Of a DNA stretch of 64,000 nt, positions 1 to 14,200 are shown one piece after another. Below the pieces are notes generated by a model, which saw nothing but the letters and a program-made list of their open reading frames with translations, was not told the origin of the DNA and ran no database searches. This stretch comes from Bugula neritina. Taxonomy: Eukaryota > Bryozoa > Gymnolaemata > Cheilostomatida > Bugulidae. Every line of letters begins with the position of its first letter. Within the stretch, counting starts at the first letter, position 1. The stretch is taken from the NCBI GenBank assembly GCA_964035545.1, contig OZ037771.1:2656628-2720627 (forward strand). Direction: 5' to 3'. A program made the position numbers and the translations under genes.

Positions 1-469
1 CTTCTCCTTTATTCTCCTCTGTGCTAACCTCTCATGTCAACTGACATTATGCACTAAGATTTTACACTCTTAGTTTTTTTATTGTTGATAATTTATTAAT
101 AAATTTAATTTGGTATAGTCATTAGACTGTTATAACTTCCATAATAAATATTGTGTAGTTTAATTTGTCAGACCTTTCATGCAATATAAATTACTGGTGA
201 AATTAATGAACTCTAAAGTCTAAAATATGCAACAACTTGTGGCAGGAAGATTAGACTGTGAGGTTTTGATATAGCCTAAGTTCTAATATATCAATACTTA
301 GCCAGATGTCTTCACTGGCTATGCTCTGTTTCTACTGGTGATCAGGAAAGTTTATTTTTCACTTAAAGAATCACTGACACATTGGATAGATTCAGTATTA
401 GGTTATTCACATATAGCTTGGCCTTCAGATAACTTCAACTGCAACTTACACAAGCTACAATAACGGTGC

Positions 470-535
470 ATGTGTGGCCCACTTGAAGATGACGAAATTT
501 CACTTCAGTGTCCAGCTGATATAGCCAAAATATAT
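470..535 (+). CDS. Possible first coding exon of the PDE2 gene
   Basis: An ATG at 470 opens 22 codons (start MCGPLEDDEISLQ) that end in phase 0 at a good donor, GTGAGT, at 536. The next recognised PDE2 exon (5299) also begins in phase 0, so the two would join in frame. A cysteine at position 2-3 would recall the acylated N-termini of some vertebrate PDE2A isoforms, but that is inference. The intron would be 4.8 kb and there is no homology strong enough to prove the link. Another first exon, inside or outside the window, is just as possible. Confidence 0.3.
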
Positions 536-3500
536 GTGAGTAATTTAATACTGAATGAATGTAATGTGTCAGGGAATTTTTAATTCAATACATGTTTATA
601 GGGTAACATTTTTTTATTGATAATAATATTTACACTAAAAGTTTCTTTTTCAAGTTCGCTGGACCATGGACCTTCTTCAAAAACTGGTACTTAATGGCCC
701 AATTTATATTTTTTTCACAACCCACTAAGAGAAATTCCACTCCTAATTATTTACAAAGCAGCAATAAATGTAACTGACTTACTTTACTAATAGTTTTTGA
801 CTTTTAGCTTCAGATATTAAATACGATTTATTTATACAGTATGGTTATCTCAAAGCAAATCTTTTTAATTACTTTAACGTAACAATAGGCTACAACTATT
901 AGACAGTGCAGAAGTAGTGCTCATGTTGTGGTAGTCTTAACTTATGTTCATTCAGTTTGAATTGCATTAGATATCGAGCTTTAGGAAATTTATGCAAAAT
1001 AAACCACAAATTTCTACTTTGGGAAATTTGAAGAGCCACTACTAGAATTCTTTTAGTCTAGGTTTAACTTATAGATTTTTATGGTATGTTAAAAACAAAA
1101 CGTAGGCTCAGTTCTTTGTAAAAAGCCCTAGGTCCTGTTAGAGGCCAGTTTTTGTTTGATTTAGTAAGAATTGGGAACAACCTTTTCTGCTGTTATTTGC
1201 CTTTTATAATAAGCGTAGCTCCCATAAGACCGGCTTCACTCCTTACATTTATTCTCCTTGTCTAACAGCTTTAATAACTATGTTGTTAGTTCAATATTTT
1301 TTCCTTGAGTGTCATTTTCCTTTAGTGTCATATTTTATTGATATTTGATGAGTAAATAAATATTTTCTTGGAATCGTTGTTTATCATCTAGATGTTTATA
1401 ACTGGCCTTTTAGCCTAAGGACCATTAATTTAAAAAATGATATTCTAGTCAATGGGCCTCAGATTTGACGATCTAATAGATTATGAGAGATGGGATACTG
1501 GAGTTAGCAAGCCAGTGTTTTTTCATTTTCGACTTTGATTCAGCATGAGTAAGTAGCCTATCAGGGTGCCTGTTAGAGTTATGAGTACCAGTATCCCATT
1601 AGACTTAGCATACTGTACCAGCTCATTATTTACACTTACTAAAGCATCTGCTAGCCGCAATCTTTACAAATAAAAGAATATATCCTTCCATTTGAACTTT
1701 TCATCTGTGAGTATATATGAATTTACATTTGGCATTTAGTGTATTTATATTGTATGCACAGTACTAATTACTTTTTTTCTCAAACAATTAATAACCTCAA
1801 TGCAATTTTATCTAAAGGGGAATGTGGTTTCTTAAGGCATTATCTTAATTCTTAATTTACTAACGGCCAACTTAAAATATTTAAGTTAGTTATAATCTAA
1901 TTTTACTATAATGCAAGTCAGTTGTGTACAATACACCCTTGCATCTTATACATTGATATCTAACAATATCCCGCATGTATAACACCACTAGATGTTGCTA
2001 TCAATGTATGCTTTACCAGGTATATCTCAGTTTACTTAGTAGATCATTATCCTTGTAAGCAAAGGTTTGGTTTGAATTGTGTCAATATTTAATCAGTTGA
2101 TTAAACCTACGACTACTAGATTAAGTTCTTACTCCTAGCTCCAAGTCGAGGTCATGTGATTTTGTTCTTCAAAAATTGTGTTTAAAAACTAATGGCAAAA
2201 TATAGAGTCTTGCTCAGTCTTACAGTGAATCTAGTAAACAGTACTAACAGTCTTAGTTGTCTAAGTGATTTGATTGTGTTTCCTAATAAGTGAGAGTAAC
2301 AATTCAATAGGTTATTTATTTCTAAATTAGATATACTTATAAAATCTAAAGCATACAGTAAACAAGATGACTAGCTTTGACTCGATAAACTGCAATGTGC
2401 ACGTGTATGGAGTTATTCTTTCATAGCACTTTGCGTCAAAAGAAAGCAATTTCAAAACATAGTTAGAAATACTGTGCCTAAGTGCATTTACGATGTGCTG
2501 ATTTATTTTTAAAAATTTTTTCCACATTGTGTGTTTAGAACCTATTGAAATAGAACCTATTTTTTTAAATACAGGATATGACCTTAAAATTTTAACAAAT
2601 CTAAACCAATAGATGGCATATGTGCTAACTATTTTATATATCCATTAATTAGGAAAAGTGTCATGATGAACATTAAACTGTAAAAATACTTACCTAAATA
2701 TCTAAAAGCTTTTCTCTTGATGCAAACTTTTAATTTTTTTTCAAATTTTAATGTTTGTTGCAAATCATGTTCAGGATGCATTTTCATGATCTCAATGTTA
2801 TGTTATAAACTATAGATGCCTAGAGCATGCATATGTGGTAGTATATCTGTAAAGAAATGCACCACAGAAATGTTTCTATTGAGTTTCTATGCTTTGATTT
2901 AACTCTTATTATAAATTGGCACACATGGGAGCATTGAAATTGTAAGAAAAGTGTGTCATCTGAAGTAAGAAATCAGCTGTTTTGCTTGCAAAAGTTACAT
3001 TGTTGTGCCTTAGTTACATATATTATTATATAAACCACTGTGTTATCCTGAAACAGGTTTAGCTAAAACTTGTTTTGATGCATACAATATTTATATAAAA
3101 ATACTACTATTACAGTAATTACATTTTTACCATGGTTGTTTGTTAGTAGATGAATAAAAGCTGTGCTTTTTTCTTTCTTTTTTTTATAAATGTAATAAAA
3201 TGTTGAAAAAGATCTCTAGCGGTTGTGATGAATTCAGAAAAACATTTTGTCAACAATGTCTAATTAATTATAAAAGAAAACAAAGTCAAACAACTGGTTA
3301 GTTTTAGTTCTGCTGTGAACAAAAAAGACTGAAAACCTACAAGCAAACCCACAAACCACATTCTATTGAGCAAAATTTATTTGCACTAAAATTTCGTTCT
3401 TAAATACTAAACTTGATGGAAGTTTGATGTTAATGTGAGGGAACATTATGGGAGTTATGGTCAAATGGTTGAAGAAGATTCTTTGAAATTGTTACGTAAC

Positions 3501-5298
3501 TGGAATAAATTATAATTACTAGTATTTTATTAATTAACTTGTGTGAATAATTTTTCGAATATATTATTGGCATCAGTATCTAAATTTTACCGCCTTTCAT
3601 AGAAGAAGAAATACATAAACCTGTGATGCTGCATATTTGTTATGTAACTTGTCAATTATTGTAAGTTATGTAATATACATGTATTCAAAAAATCATCTTT
3701 CGCCTTGGAGATGGGGAAATTTTACTGTAACTTATTGTTTTGCAAATTTCAAGTCATGCACAAACTAAATTATATGCTATAATTATTACTGTAGACAATT
3801 TCTAGTATGCAGTATATTATTTTGTATTTCCAATCTATATTATATTATATCTAGTATGCAGTATATGATTGTATATACTCAGAAGATATTACATAGATAT
3901 TGCAAAGCATAGTAACTAAGCAATTCATGGGATCATCCAGTGTAGGCCCTTCGGATATTTCATTTACTTCTCCATTTTTTGTAAATATGAATTTATTAAT
4001 AAATTTGAATGTTTTGCAATTATTTATGTACATCCAAAAGTGTCACCATGGATAACATATAAGTGTAAGAGGCTATTTGCATGCATTGGTCTTTTGCAAT
4101 TTGTACTCAGTTGAGACCGGAAAAGGGGGGCATTTTTGAACCAGATGTAATTTGTACTCTTTGTACTCAGTTGATGTAATATGTAATAGCAAAAATGTCA
4201 ACTGCCACTTATTATTAAGTAAAAATCTTCTTTTTCTAATAACTACAAGCGATCACTAATAAATTACCAGTAAGATCAAAAGTTTATAATTTTTTACAAA
4301 ATAATTATACATTAAGAAAGTCCTTTCTTATTCTTATATTAACCTATCAACTATGAAGTTTTTTTCATGCTACTGTTGCTAATTTTTAATTCGAAATTCT
4401 GAGACAGCGAAATTATCATAGAATTAATATTAATTTGCTGATAAAGAAAGTTTTTGCTAATAATTTAATTATTGTATTAGTTTTAAGCCAATCATCAATC
4501 AAGCTCTGTTCCTACAGCAATCCTGCCAGGGTATGAATTTCATACTTGACCTTGAAGAAAATCAAGTTTTTTGTAGATTCTTTTTTGTGTTTTGACACGA
4601 TGTGGTTTCCCTTTCACCAACTCCTTAGTATTTCTCTATGCATATAAAGTTTAATCTAATAGCAGCTTTGTTGGGTTATGTAACAATGTTGCCTCCTTAT
4701 GATTGATGTAGATTGTTTAGGATTATATCTGCATATCTACATATAAGTATGCACCTCCCGTTAATCCTGCAAGATGTTACATAATCATGACAAGTCATTC
4801 TTCATCAGAATGATGGAATACTTTCGGAATACAAATGAATTATATTACATTATAATACGTGTTGCCACAATATATATGCATCTTTTTTCCTTCATGGTAA
4901 TAATAATTTGTTGTCATGAAGACAGCTCTACGACTGCATGCTGGCCAATTTTAACATAGCTCGTATAATTATACAGTGCAAATCTGTAGTTGAAGCATAT
5001 AATTTGTTTATACTCTAAAATGGATGCAAATGGCAGCTAGTAACACTACGTACTATAATATGTAGAAAGTCCATTGAACACGGGGAAATATTTAGTATAC
5101 TAAAGCTGCAGGTGTTTTTTGTTATAGAAATCACTTATATTGATATACTATTTGCTTTCGAAAAGACATTAAGCCCTCCGTTAATTAAGAATTGTTTAAA
5201 TGGGAAGATAACTCTTTCAACTGTGATATAGTCCGTTCAGCTTGTCGCAATAGTACTGACATAGATAATACTATTAGAATAAATCAATACTTTGTTAG
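536..5298. other. AT-rich stretch without recognised genes
   Basis: No exon on either strand could be supported here. Short open frames at 2327-2527, 3851-4033 and 4774-4959 are AT-rich and match nothing I recognise. There are only minor direct repeats, such as a 16-bp motif repeated near 3801 and 3851. The stretch is either the first PDE2 intron or upstream intergenic DNA. Confidence 0.5.
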
Positions 5299-8200
5299 AG
5301 ACCAGATGAGTTGGTGAAGAGAGGCAAGTATGTTGACGATCTGTTTGCCGTGATACCACAGTGTATACAAGCTATATTTCCCCAAATGGTGAGCTAATAC
5401 ATATATACATAGTCAACTCTACTTTCAATGAGGCTTCTGTTTAATTTATTGTGATACATGTAGCTAGATATACTTGCATAAGGTAATAGTATAATCGCTT
5501 TCCTTTATGACATTCCTTTAATTCTATTCAGTATCAAATATACTCTTAACAGCATAATGTTATTAAATTATTTCCATATATACAATGCGTGTATACTATC
5601 ATGCGAAGGTCAGTGCATATATTACTTGAGTGCTGTAACTAGGTTTCAGTTTTAGGCGCTTGCAAATTCGCATGACTTAGGTATAGCATTGTATAGTAGC
5701 ACTGTGGTGGTTGGTGGTGTTGTAGCAATACTGTCATGTGTATCTTGATTTGGGAGGACTCAAAGATGCCAACAGACGACCTTTTCCTAGCGGGCCAGTA
5801 GCCAGGTGAGTCATGCGCGCTGCTGCTGCCTACAAGCAGGTATAAATTCAGCTATTGCTTTCTCCTGACCATTCATCTGCTTAGAATCCTCAGAATTCCT
5901 TTGTAAGTAAGCATTGAGCCATTTGATGCACAACTACGCAGTGTGTTGTCTTGTTTGATGTTCACTACAGCTAGCACAGATACAGAAGGCTGTATTCTAT
6001 CCCTTCCCTTACCTGTTAGTAATTAGAAACTCGTGCTATGCAAAAAGTAGTAGCATAAAAAGGTCTGAATACCTGAGTAATTAGGTTATAATATTATGTA
6101 TGCATTCAGTCAGTCAGAATCTAGCTCTAAACATGCTACCTTGATAGTAAACAGCTCAGATATCTTTGGTATGATAATTAGAAACTGTAGTTCTTCTGCT
6201 AGTATTTATTGGATTAGTAGAGCTCAGCATACAGTGTCTCTGTGTGACAGCTTGGCTCTTGGCTAGGCTGTATTACTGCTACTACTATCAACTCTCTTCT
6301 AGTCTCTCTCTCTCTCTCTATTCATTATCTTTCAGTGAGTATGTGTTTACAGGTTGCTATTCTGCCTTATAGGTGATAGGAAGGAATAAAAGGTTGAATA
6401 TGAATCGCTATTATTTGACAAGATAGCAGAGTAGTCCTGTACTTTTTTTCTGTTTTTCACACTTATTGCATTTTATGTAAAATAACTGACTTAATCAAGC
6501 TAATATCTTATTTTATCTGTGCAATGTAAACATCATGTTAGGTTTGTGTTACTCGACTGGTTCATATTTGACGTCTGGTGAGTAGTAAGTGGTAAGAGAG
6601 TTCTACATTGTGTTTATCATTAGTTATATACTGTAGTACATACTGTAGTGTATACTGTAGTGTATACTGTAGTACATACTGTAGTGTATACTGTAGTGTA
6701 TACTGTAGTACATACTGTAGTGTATACTGTAGTACATACTGTAGTGTATACTGTAGTGTATACTGTAGTGTATACTGTAGTACATACTGTAGTGTATACT
6801 GTAGTGTATACTGTAGTGTATACTGTAATACATACTGTAGTGTACACTGTAGTGTATACTGTAGTGTACACTGTATAGTGTATACTCTAATACATACTAT
6901 ATATACATACTGGTGCTTATAGCTTGGTGTTACAGAGAGCTGATTGGATATAGAGAACTAAAACAGAATCTCAAGTTAGCTGCTGACGTTGAAGACCCTG
7001 TATTCAACATACTGAGTGTTTCCGTTAGCCCACATACTCTATTCCAGCTAGGTGGTAAGTTCACTGTCCCTTCTGCTCCTCCTTTTAGTTCATTCAATTA
7101 TTCTTAGGATTTTAGTCTAAACTCTGCCTTCATTTGAATAGAATCTGATTTCAAGGTATTGTCCGTCAGAATTCCTTCCACTTCTAAGGAAATGGTCACA
7201 TATTGTAAGATTACACTAGGCTGCCTGTTAGGCTAAGTTAGAAAACTGCATCACTCCTCAGACAGCATCAGTTGTTTTCTCCTGCTTATACGATTACGAT
7301 CTTTGAAAGCTTTTATGCTACAATACAAAAAATTAATATGTACTGTAGCTAAAAACTATTCACTTTTAAATGTCTTTTGACATCTAGCTCTTTTCTATGT
7401 CATTACAAGCTTGAGTTCCACTGAATTACTTTGAAATGAAATTAGACCATTTGGTAGAGGAAGATGTTTTATCAGTTTATTATGTAACATCAAGTGATTT
7501 CTTTTATGGGGCCATCTCACTGCACTATACACTATGTTCCTATATTATACATTATATTACTATATTCATATATTATGTTCCTATATTATACAGTGTATTA
7601 CTATATTATACACTATTTTCCTATATTATACAGTATATTACTATATTATACAGTATATTACTATATTATACAGTATATTACTATATTATGCAGTATATTA
7701 CTATATTATGCAGTATATTACTATATTATACAGTATATTCCTACATTATACAGTATATTCCTACGTTATACAACATATTCCTAAGTTATATAACAGTATA
7801 GGCTAATGTGTTCCAAGCTTTTTAACTCAACAAATATTATATGACAGAAGATTTCTAAGCTCTACTTTTAGTTTTTAATAATTCTTTGCATATCAAGTTG
7901 AACAACCAATTCCACATTAAACTAGGTGTTTTTCAATACCTACAGTATATATTTTCTACTCAAATAGGGGAGGGGGGGTAGGTCACTGTAGAACTACATC
8001 TATTAATGGTTGGAATTTTTTTGCCGGGTAACATTTATTCTTTTAAAAAGTGACGTACAATTTTAATCCTCTTATAGCATTCTACATTTAGCTGCCTCTG
8101 CTAGATCTTATCTGAAATGCGCAAAAAATGCAGAACTTTCTAGAAATTATAATTAAGTATAACCAGGGTTGTAGTCTAGGCAATACTGAGTTTGCCTGTT

Positions 8201-11200
8201 TATAAAAGTGGCGTGGGGGGCTCTAGAAGGAGGCATAAGAGGTGTTACTGTATCTCACTTTCTCCCCCTGTTCATCTGTTACGTAAAAGTACTTTTTGCA
8301 CCTTAATCTGTTATGGTTTTCTGTATTGTGCAATGATTGGCGGAGCCAGCGTAACCTGTCACTTTAACTTGCCCCAATAGACCATTGTGTTGAGTGTATA
8401 AGGCTTCAGGCTTACTACAGTCTAACTGTTTTATGATAACCGTAATAAAATGCTGTGACTAGGTACTATTCCATTTACACATTTTTATATCTTATCTCTA
8501 TTATTGTTTAATATACTGTTTATCTTCGTTGGTGTCTAGTAATTAAACGGATAATACGATAATTGGCTTATGCAATGGGTAATCGTCTGCACTCTTCAGC
8601 TTAGTTCTCCAGCCACTCATTAGCAGTGTTACATAACAGGATATCTGCACCAATAGCCATGTGCTATTTCTGCTGAACTTAAAAAACCTGTTTAAGAGCT
8701 TCCTGTGTTGAAAGATAGCAATAATGCCAACAACTTTGTGCTACATATCGGAAATCGTTGCTACAATGCTTAGGTAGATTGGTAGCTAAATAGGGGGGTC
8801 GGAATTTTTTTAAATATCCTATTTCAAATAAATTTTCTATATTTAGTTCGAAAGAAATACAGCTTCTCACATTAATAGCTGCTAGTATTAACACAAAATT
8901 TTAAATGTGGAGACTGCTTTGTTTAGGTGGAAGTAACTTCTTATGTTACTAATATTCAAAAGTCAATTATTTTTGTCCTGCCTTTGATATTGATTATCCA
9001 TCTCTGATTATTGGATCCCATAGTTGTTTGGGTAAAACCCTTCTTTTTTCTGTTGGAGTCCTTCACTGACTCACAAGGATCCTAAGTCTAAGACCAGCCA
9101 CCATATTTCTTAATCTTGGATCCATTGTTTTACAATGACTTTTCCTTGTATGGTTGGTCTGTAGGACTAAGCTGGCATACAACTATGCTATAGTCAACTA
9201 GTGTCACAGCTGTACTCCATTATTTTAAAAAGTAAATCGGGTTATAATTTGATTCGGAACCTACAGACTATGCATTTTGAGCTATTGCCTATTTCATTTA
9301 ACTAAATTAGTATTACAACTTGCTGTTGTACTGTCTACTAATATATTGGTCCACATATTTTCATATTATCAATAGAATGTTGAAGAATATTATTTTATCA
9401 ATAAGAATGAAATCAACCAGTCCCAACAGAACTTCTAGCTCATTTTTCCTTAGAAATTTACAATTTTATTTCATAGCCACTGTGACCCTGAGTTTGCCCC
9501 CTTTTCATGAGGGTTTTTCCATTACGTTGATGTAGGTTGAGTTGCACCTCTTTAATAGCTCATTAATTAGACAAAGGCTATTTCAATCATTTGTTTATAA
9601 TTAATTAAAAATGGTGAGGCTAGATTTGTTTGCATAACTGAGACTAATGGACTGTCACCCTGGCACTAACTGGCTGCTATATATTCTTCTATGTGCAGGT
9701 CAAATGCTGCTGTCATCCCTTCCACTATAAACACAGAGGCAGCTCTTCTCCGATTCTAAAGACTCGGTCTCTTTGCTTTATTCTGTTACTAAGGATCTCA
9801 AAGTTGCTGTTAAACGAATTGCTGTTCAAAGTTTTTAGAATTACTCGTTTTATTTTATAGTTTTATAGTTATATATTTGAAGTTTTCTGTCTTTCACCAC
9901 CACTGCATTACATATTTACAAATAATTTATTCATCAGTTAATTTACTCTCTTGGACATTTTTGCTGTAATTCAGAAATTTAGCTGCACATGTCTTATCTT
10001 ATATTAATAATTGTGTATATATTGTTATACTTCAGGCTATTACACAGTGCTATACTTGATGCTATGTCATACTATTGTTACTATACTATTGTTGCTAATT
10101 CCATGCTATCTTTGCTTTTCAGTTAGCTATCTACCAGTATTCAATTCCCTTCGTGGTCATCCCGTAGCTGTTATCCTGGTGAGTATCCAGTCTGAATCAT
10201 TTAATTTGTTTTAGTAATTTCACTTTATGTAATATAAATTATCTGTACAGTCATATCAAAGATGGGTCACAATATGTTGTTGCCAAAAGTCATTTTTGCC
10301 AATCACGCAATGTTATAGATTTTGTCATGGTGTGTTTGAAGTCCCAGCTGCATGTCGTAGTGCTGTTTACTGACTCTATCATATTCTCATCTGCGGGTAT
10401 TGGGAGTAGATGCAGTGGATAACTACAGGCTGTCCTCTGCTGGTAATTTCCCTGCTGTTGGCTGCATTTAATTAACATTTGTTTATAGTTTGTTAATGAA
10501 CATATCGAAGTAGATGAGGCAAAGGGTTGCTCCATCCAGACATTTAATGAAGCCGTAAGTATAATAAACTTACTGCTACTTGTACTACTACTTTTCTAGA
10601 ATCGGTAAAAGCTTTTCTATTTTATTAAATATCTACTTTCTTAACTTAATGGGTTTGTAAGGCGTTTTGATTGCTTTTTAACTTGCCACATTTAAGATTA
10701 TTAATGTTCTACATAAATCATACAGCTGTTAGTTACGTAACTGCACTGCAATCTTTATCCTGGTGCCAGAATGAAATAGGAGTTTCATCGGAAATCAATG
10801 GTCCATGTATTTGCAATTTGCACTTAGGAATGATGGTAGTTTATTATTAATACAAGTTGGTATAATTCCTTACCTTGAAGTAAGATATGGTAAGTAACTG
10901 ACCGCCATGACTTGAAGACTTGGTGTGTGAAAAAATTGGTGTCACTGTGTTTAGACCAAAACTCTTGATCCCTGAAGATAAAGGGCAGAGGGTGGTATAC
11001 CAGAGTATCTTTGGACAGTGCTACAAAGCATTATCATTTTGTATATTTAGTATTACATCAAGGTTTGCTGAGTAACTTTTTAATCATTGTTGTCTATCAA
11101 GTGAGGGTGGGTTGGTACGCCATCTTCAATTGTGTGAGAAATAATTCAATAGCAGCTACGTCTGTCAAAAGACACAATCATGCAGTTCATTGCAATTAAC

Positions 11201-14200
11201 TTACCTTTCACTAAATTAATTCAATTTCAATATAATTCAATTTAGATAAATTCATCAATAGGGTTTCATGATGATGAAGCCTGTTGGTGGATTGTGAGTG
11301 TGGAATGCTTTAGCACATACACGCAGCTGCTAAACTAGTTATCATAATATGATTTACTTCATAGCAAATGGAAATTGTCTTTTCTCCGGCCACATGCACA
11401 TTCTGATTCAACATGATAATAGTATAGAGGCTAACAATATGGTATTTGAATTTTTTCGGTTTATTTGAATTACAGAAAACATGAAATTTTACTTCAAAAC
11501 TAATTCATAAGTTTAGTTGGACTGCAGAAAACCTGAAATTTTACTTCAAAACTAATTCACAAGTTTTTAGAATCTATAAAAATTCAAATTTATGAATTGC
11601 AGCTATAATTATGTTTTAGGAAATTTGTCAAAAAATTCTGTTCCAAATGCCAGTTTGACACGAGTAGAAATTGCCTGCTCACTAAATTTCATCCTTCCGT
11701 TTAGTTTAACTCATCCGGAGATTACGCCAGGCCCCTGTTTAAGTGTGTCTTAACACCAGTTTGTTTAATTATATTTATAAGAGAGCTGTCACCACTTAGC
11801 CTGTAAGAGCTAAATCAATAACTCCAACACCGTACGAATGTAGCAGTATGTCTAGAGTATATAGCAGTATGTCTAGAGTGTATAGCAGTATGTCTAGAGT
11901 ATATAGCAGTATGTCTAGAGTATATAGCAGTATGTCTAGAGTATATAGCAGTATGTCTAGAGTATATAGCAGTATGTCTAGAGTGTATAGCAGTATGTCT
12001 AGAGTATATAGCAGTATGTCTAGAGTATATAGCAGTATGTCTAGAGTATATAGCAGTATGTCTAGAGTATATAGCAGTATGTCTAGAGTGTATAGCAGTA
12101 TGTCTAGAGTATATAGCAGTATGTCTAGAGTATATAGCAGTATGTCTAGAGTATATAGCAGTATGTCTAGAGTATATAGCAGTATGTCTAGAGTGTATAG
12201 CAGTATGTCTAGAGTATATAGCAGTATGTCTAGAGTATATAGCAGTATGTCTAGAGTGTATAGCAGTATGTCTAGAGTATATAGCAGTATGTCTAGAGTA
12301 TATAGCAGTATGTCTAGACTCTAGAGTATATAGCAGTATGTCTAGAGTATGTAGGTGTAGTGTATGTAGCAGTAGGTGTATTGTATGTAACAGTAAGTGT
12401 AGTGTATGTAGCAGTAAGTGTAGTGTATGTAGCAGTAGGTGTAGTGTATGTAGCAGTAAGTGTAGTGTATGTAGCAGTAGGTGTAGTGTATGTAGCAGTA
12501 GGTGTAGTGTATGTAACAGTAAGTATAGTGTATGTAGCAGTAGGTAGGTGTATTGTATGGAACAGTAAGTGTATCTATTCAGGTCTGTTGTTTATTCTGT
12601 AGTTATCTGAGAAGATTGGGAACATGGAGTCACAGTACTATTCCTCCACACTCTCCTTGCTAGGTGAGCTTTATGTCTTCACCCTAAACCTTCACTCAGC
12701 TAAATGCAGGGGCTATAGCACTGCTATGTGCTGCAAGGCTGGAATAATAGTGCATTACAGTTATGTTTTATACACTCTTTTATTTATCCATCAGCTCTAT
12801 TTAGTCAATATGCTTTTAAAAAATTTGGTATAGCCTATAGCTCAGTTTAGCTTGTGGCCCAGTCTAGCCTATGGCATCAGACTGACCTTGAACTGCAGGT
12901 AGCTGTTTATGTTTTCTTGTTATTTCTGGCAGCTGTCGTGCTGCTGTAACTACTTGACCATCTGACCCCTGGTCAGCACAAAGCTTGTTAGGCTGTGGGA
13001 ATCAATGATTATGCCATTTGCAATCCCATTATAGAATATTATGTAATGATGACACTTGATAGAGTATTTAGCAATAGGCTATGATAAAATTCTTACTTCT
13101 AGATCAATAAACATGCAGTTGCTTTAATTTACCTACTGTATACTACTTCAGAGTCTTATTTCCAACATCACTACTTGTTTAAGGGTGTTGCCTAAATTCT
13201 TATGTATATACTTTATAACTGTTACTTAGATTGCATTGTTTTAGGGGTTAGGGGTCTTTCTGCTTGTTTAAAACTGAGCACTGATAGACTTTGGTTATTG
13301 AATCACTCAAGCTTTTAAATATTATTTGTGCAAAAACTAGCTACTGTTTTCTGGCTATCGCCGAAACAGATTGAAGTTCTAATTATTAAACCTCTAATTT
13401 AACATACGTTTGATATATGGACAGAAAAATGAATAATTATTGCATATTATAAATGCCTAATGAATTATGAGTTGATTTTATTCCTTGCCGGTTTTTTCAT
13501 CACATTTATGCTGATAAAAAAACTTTACTATGATAACACGAAATACAAAACAAATTATGTTGTTATTAGCTATGAAAACTACCAGTATTATGTAATCACA
13601 CAGTAACCAATACATATGTAGATGATGAATCTGTCAACATTTCTGATTTCTTGTAAAAAACAACTCGTGCTAAAATAGGTTGCGATGTTTCGGATGTTTG
13701 CCAATTGTTATGTAACACTCATGTAAATCAGAATTGGTAATTTATGGTATGATTATATATTCATGAATGTCAAGTTGGCATGTGACATGACGAAGCTGCA
13801 TTTAATGCAAATTAATAAATATTTATATTTCTACTAGAAACACAAAAATAGAATTATTCTTTGAAATCGGTCCCAAATTTCCATTCACTGTGTAGTATTT
13901 TAAATTGCGTCTATAAGAGTGTCATGAATTCCTGAGACCCATTGGTGTCTCCATTACTGACATGAGCTTCTAATTTCTTCCGGGCTTTGTCTTTTATCTT
14001 CTAGCTCAAAAATATATGCACGCGTTTGACACTATTCCATTTGCAAAACCAAAGTTTATATATCAGCTATTTAAAGGACAGTTCATATTCTTCTACTCTT
14101 TTCTGTGTTTTACTCACACGGTGTGCTGGGAGGACCCTTTGACCCAAAAAAAAAAATATTATTCTAATACTTTTAAAGATTTACTTTAGTAGCAGTTTTG

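Larger units (their letters stand above)
5299..10554 (+). other. PDE2A: PDE2 exons for the region N-terminal to GAF-A
   Basis: Five small exons (5299-5388, 5726-5805, 6936-7054, 10123-10178, 10489-10554) encode about 137 residues. They follow the vertebrate PDE2A N-terminal region segment by segment: a helix ending FPQM, a strand CHVYLDLGG, then [17 protein letters not shown] and a helix [11 protein letters not shown]. The pattern of strands and helices resembles a degenerate GAF fold, which is my inference. The codon before 5299 in frame is TAG, so the first exon of this group must start at that acceptor or be joined differently. Confidence 0.75.

Noticed and set aside
6608..6922. Overlapping open frames on both strands reading (VYCS)n, (YTVV)n and similar
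   Set aside because: They are translations of the 12-bp minisatellite and have no splice or start context.
11848..12324. 158-residue (MSRVYSS)n open frame
   Set aside because: Pure 21-bp satellite inside a PDE2 intron. Frame openness follows from the period being divisible by 3.
11840..12350. Regular array considered as CRISPR-like
   Set aside because: Units are head to tail with no unique spacers, and the DNA is animal.
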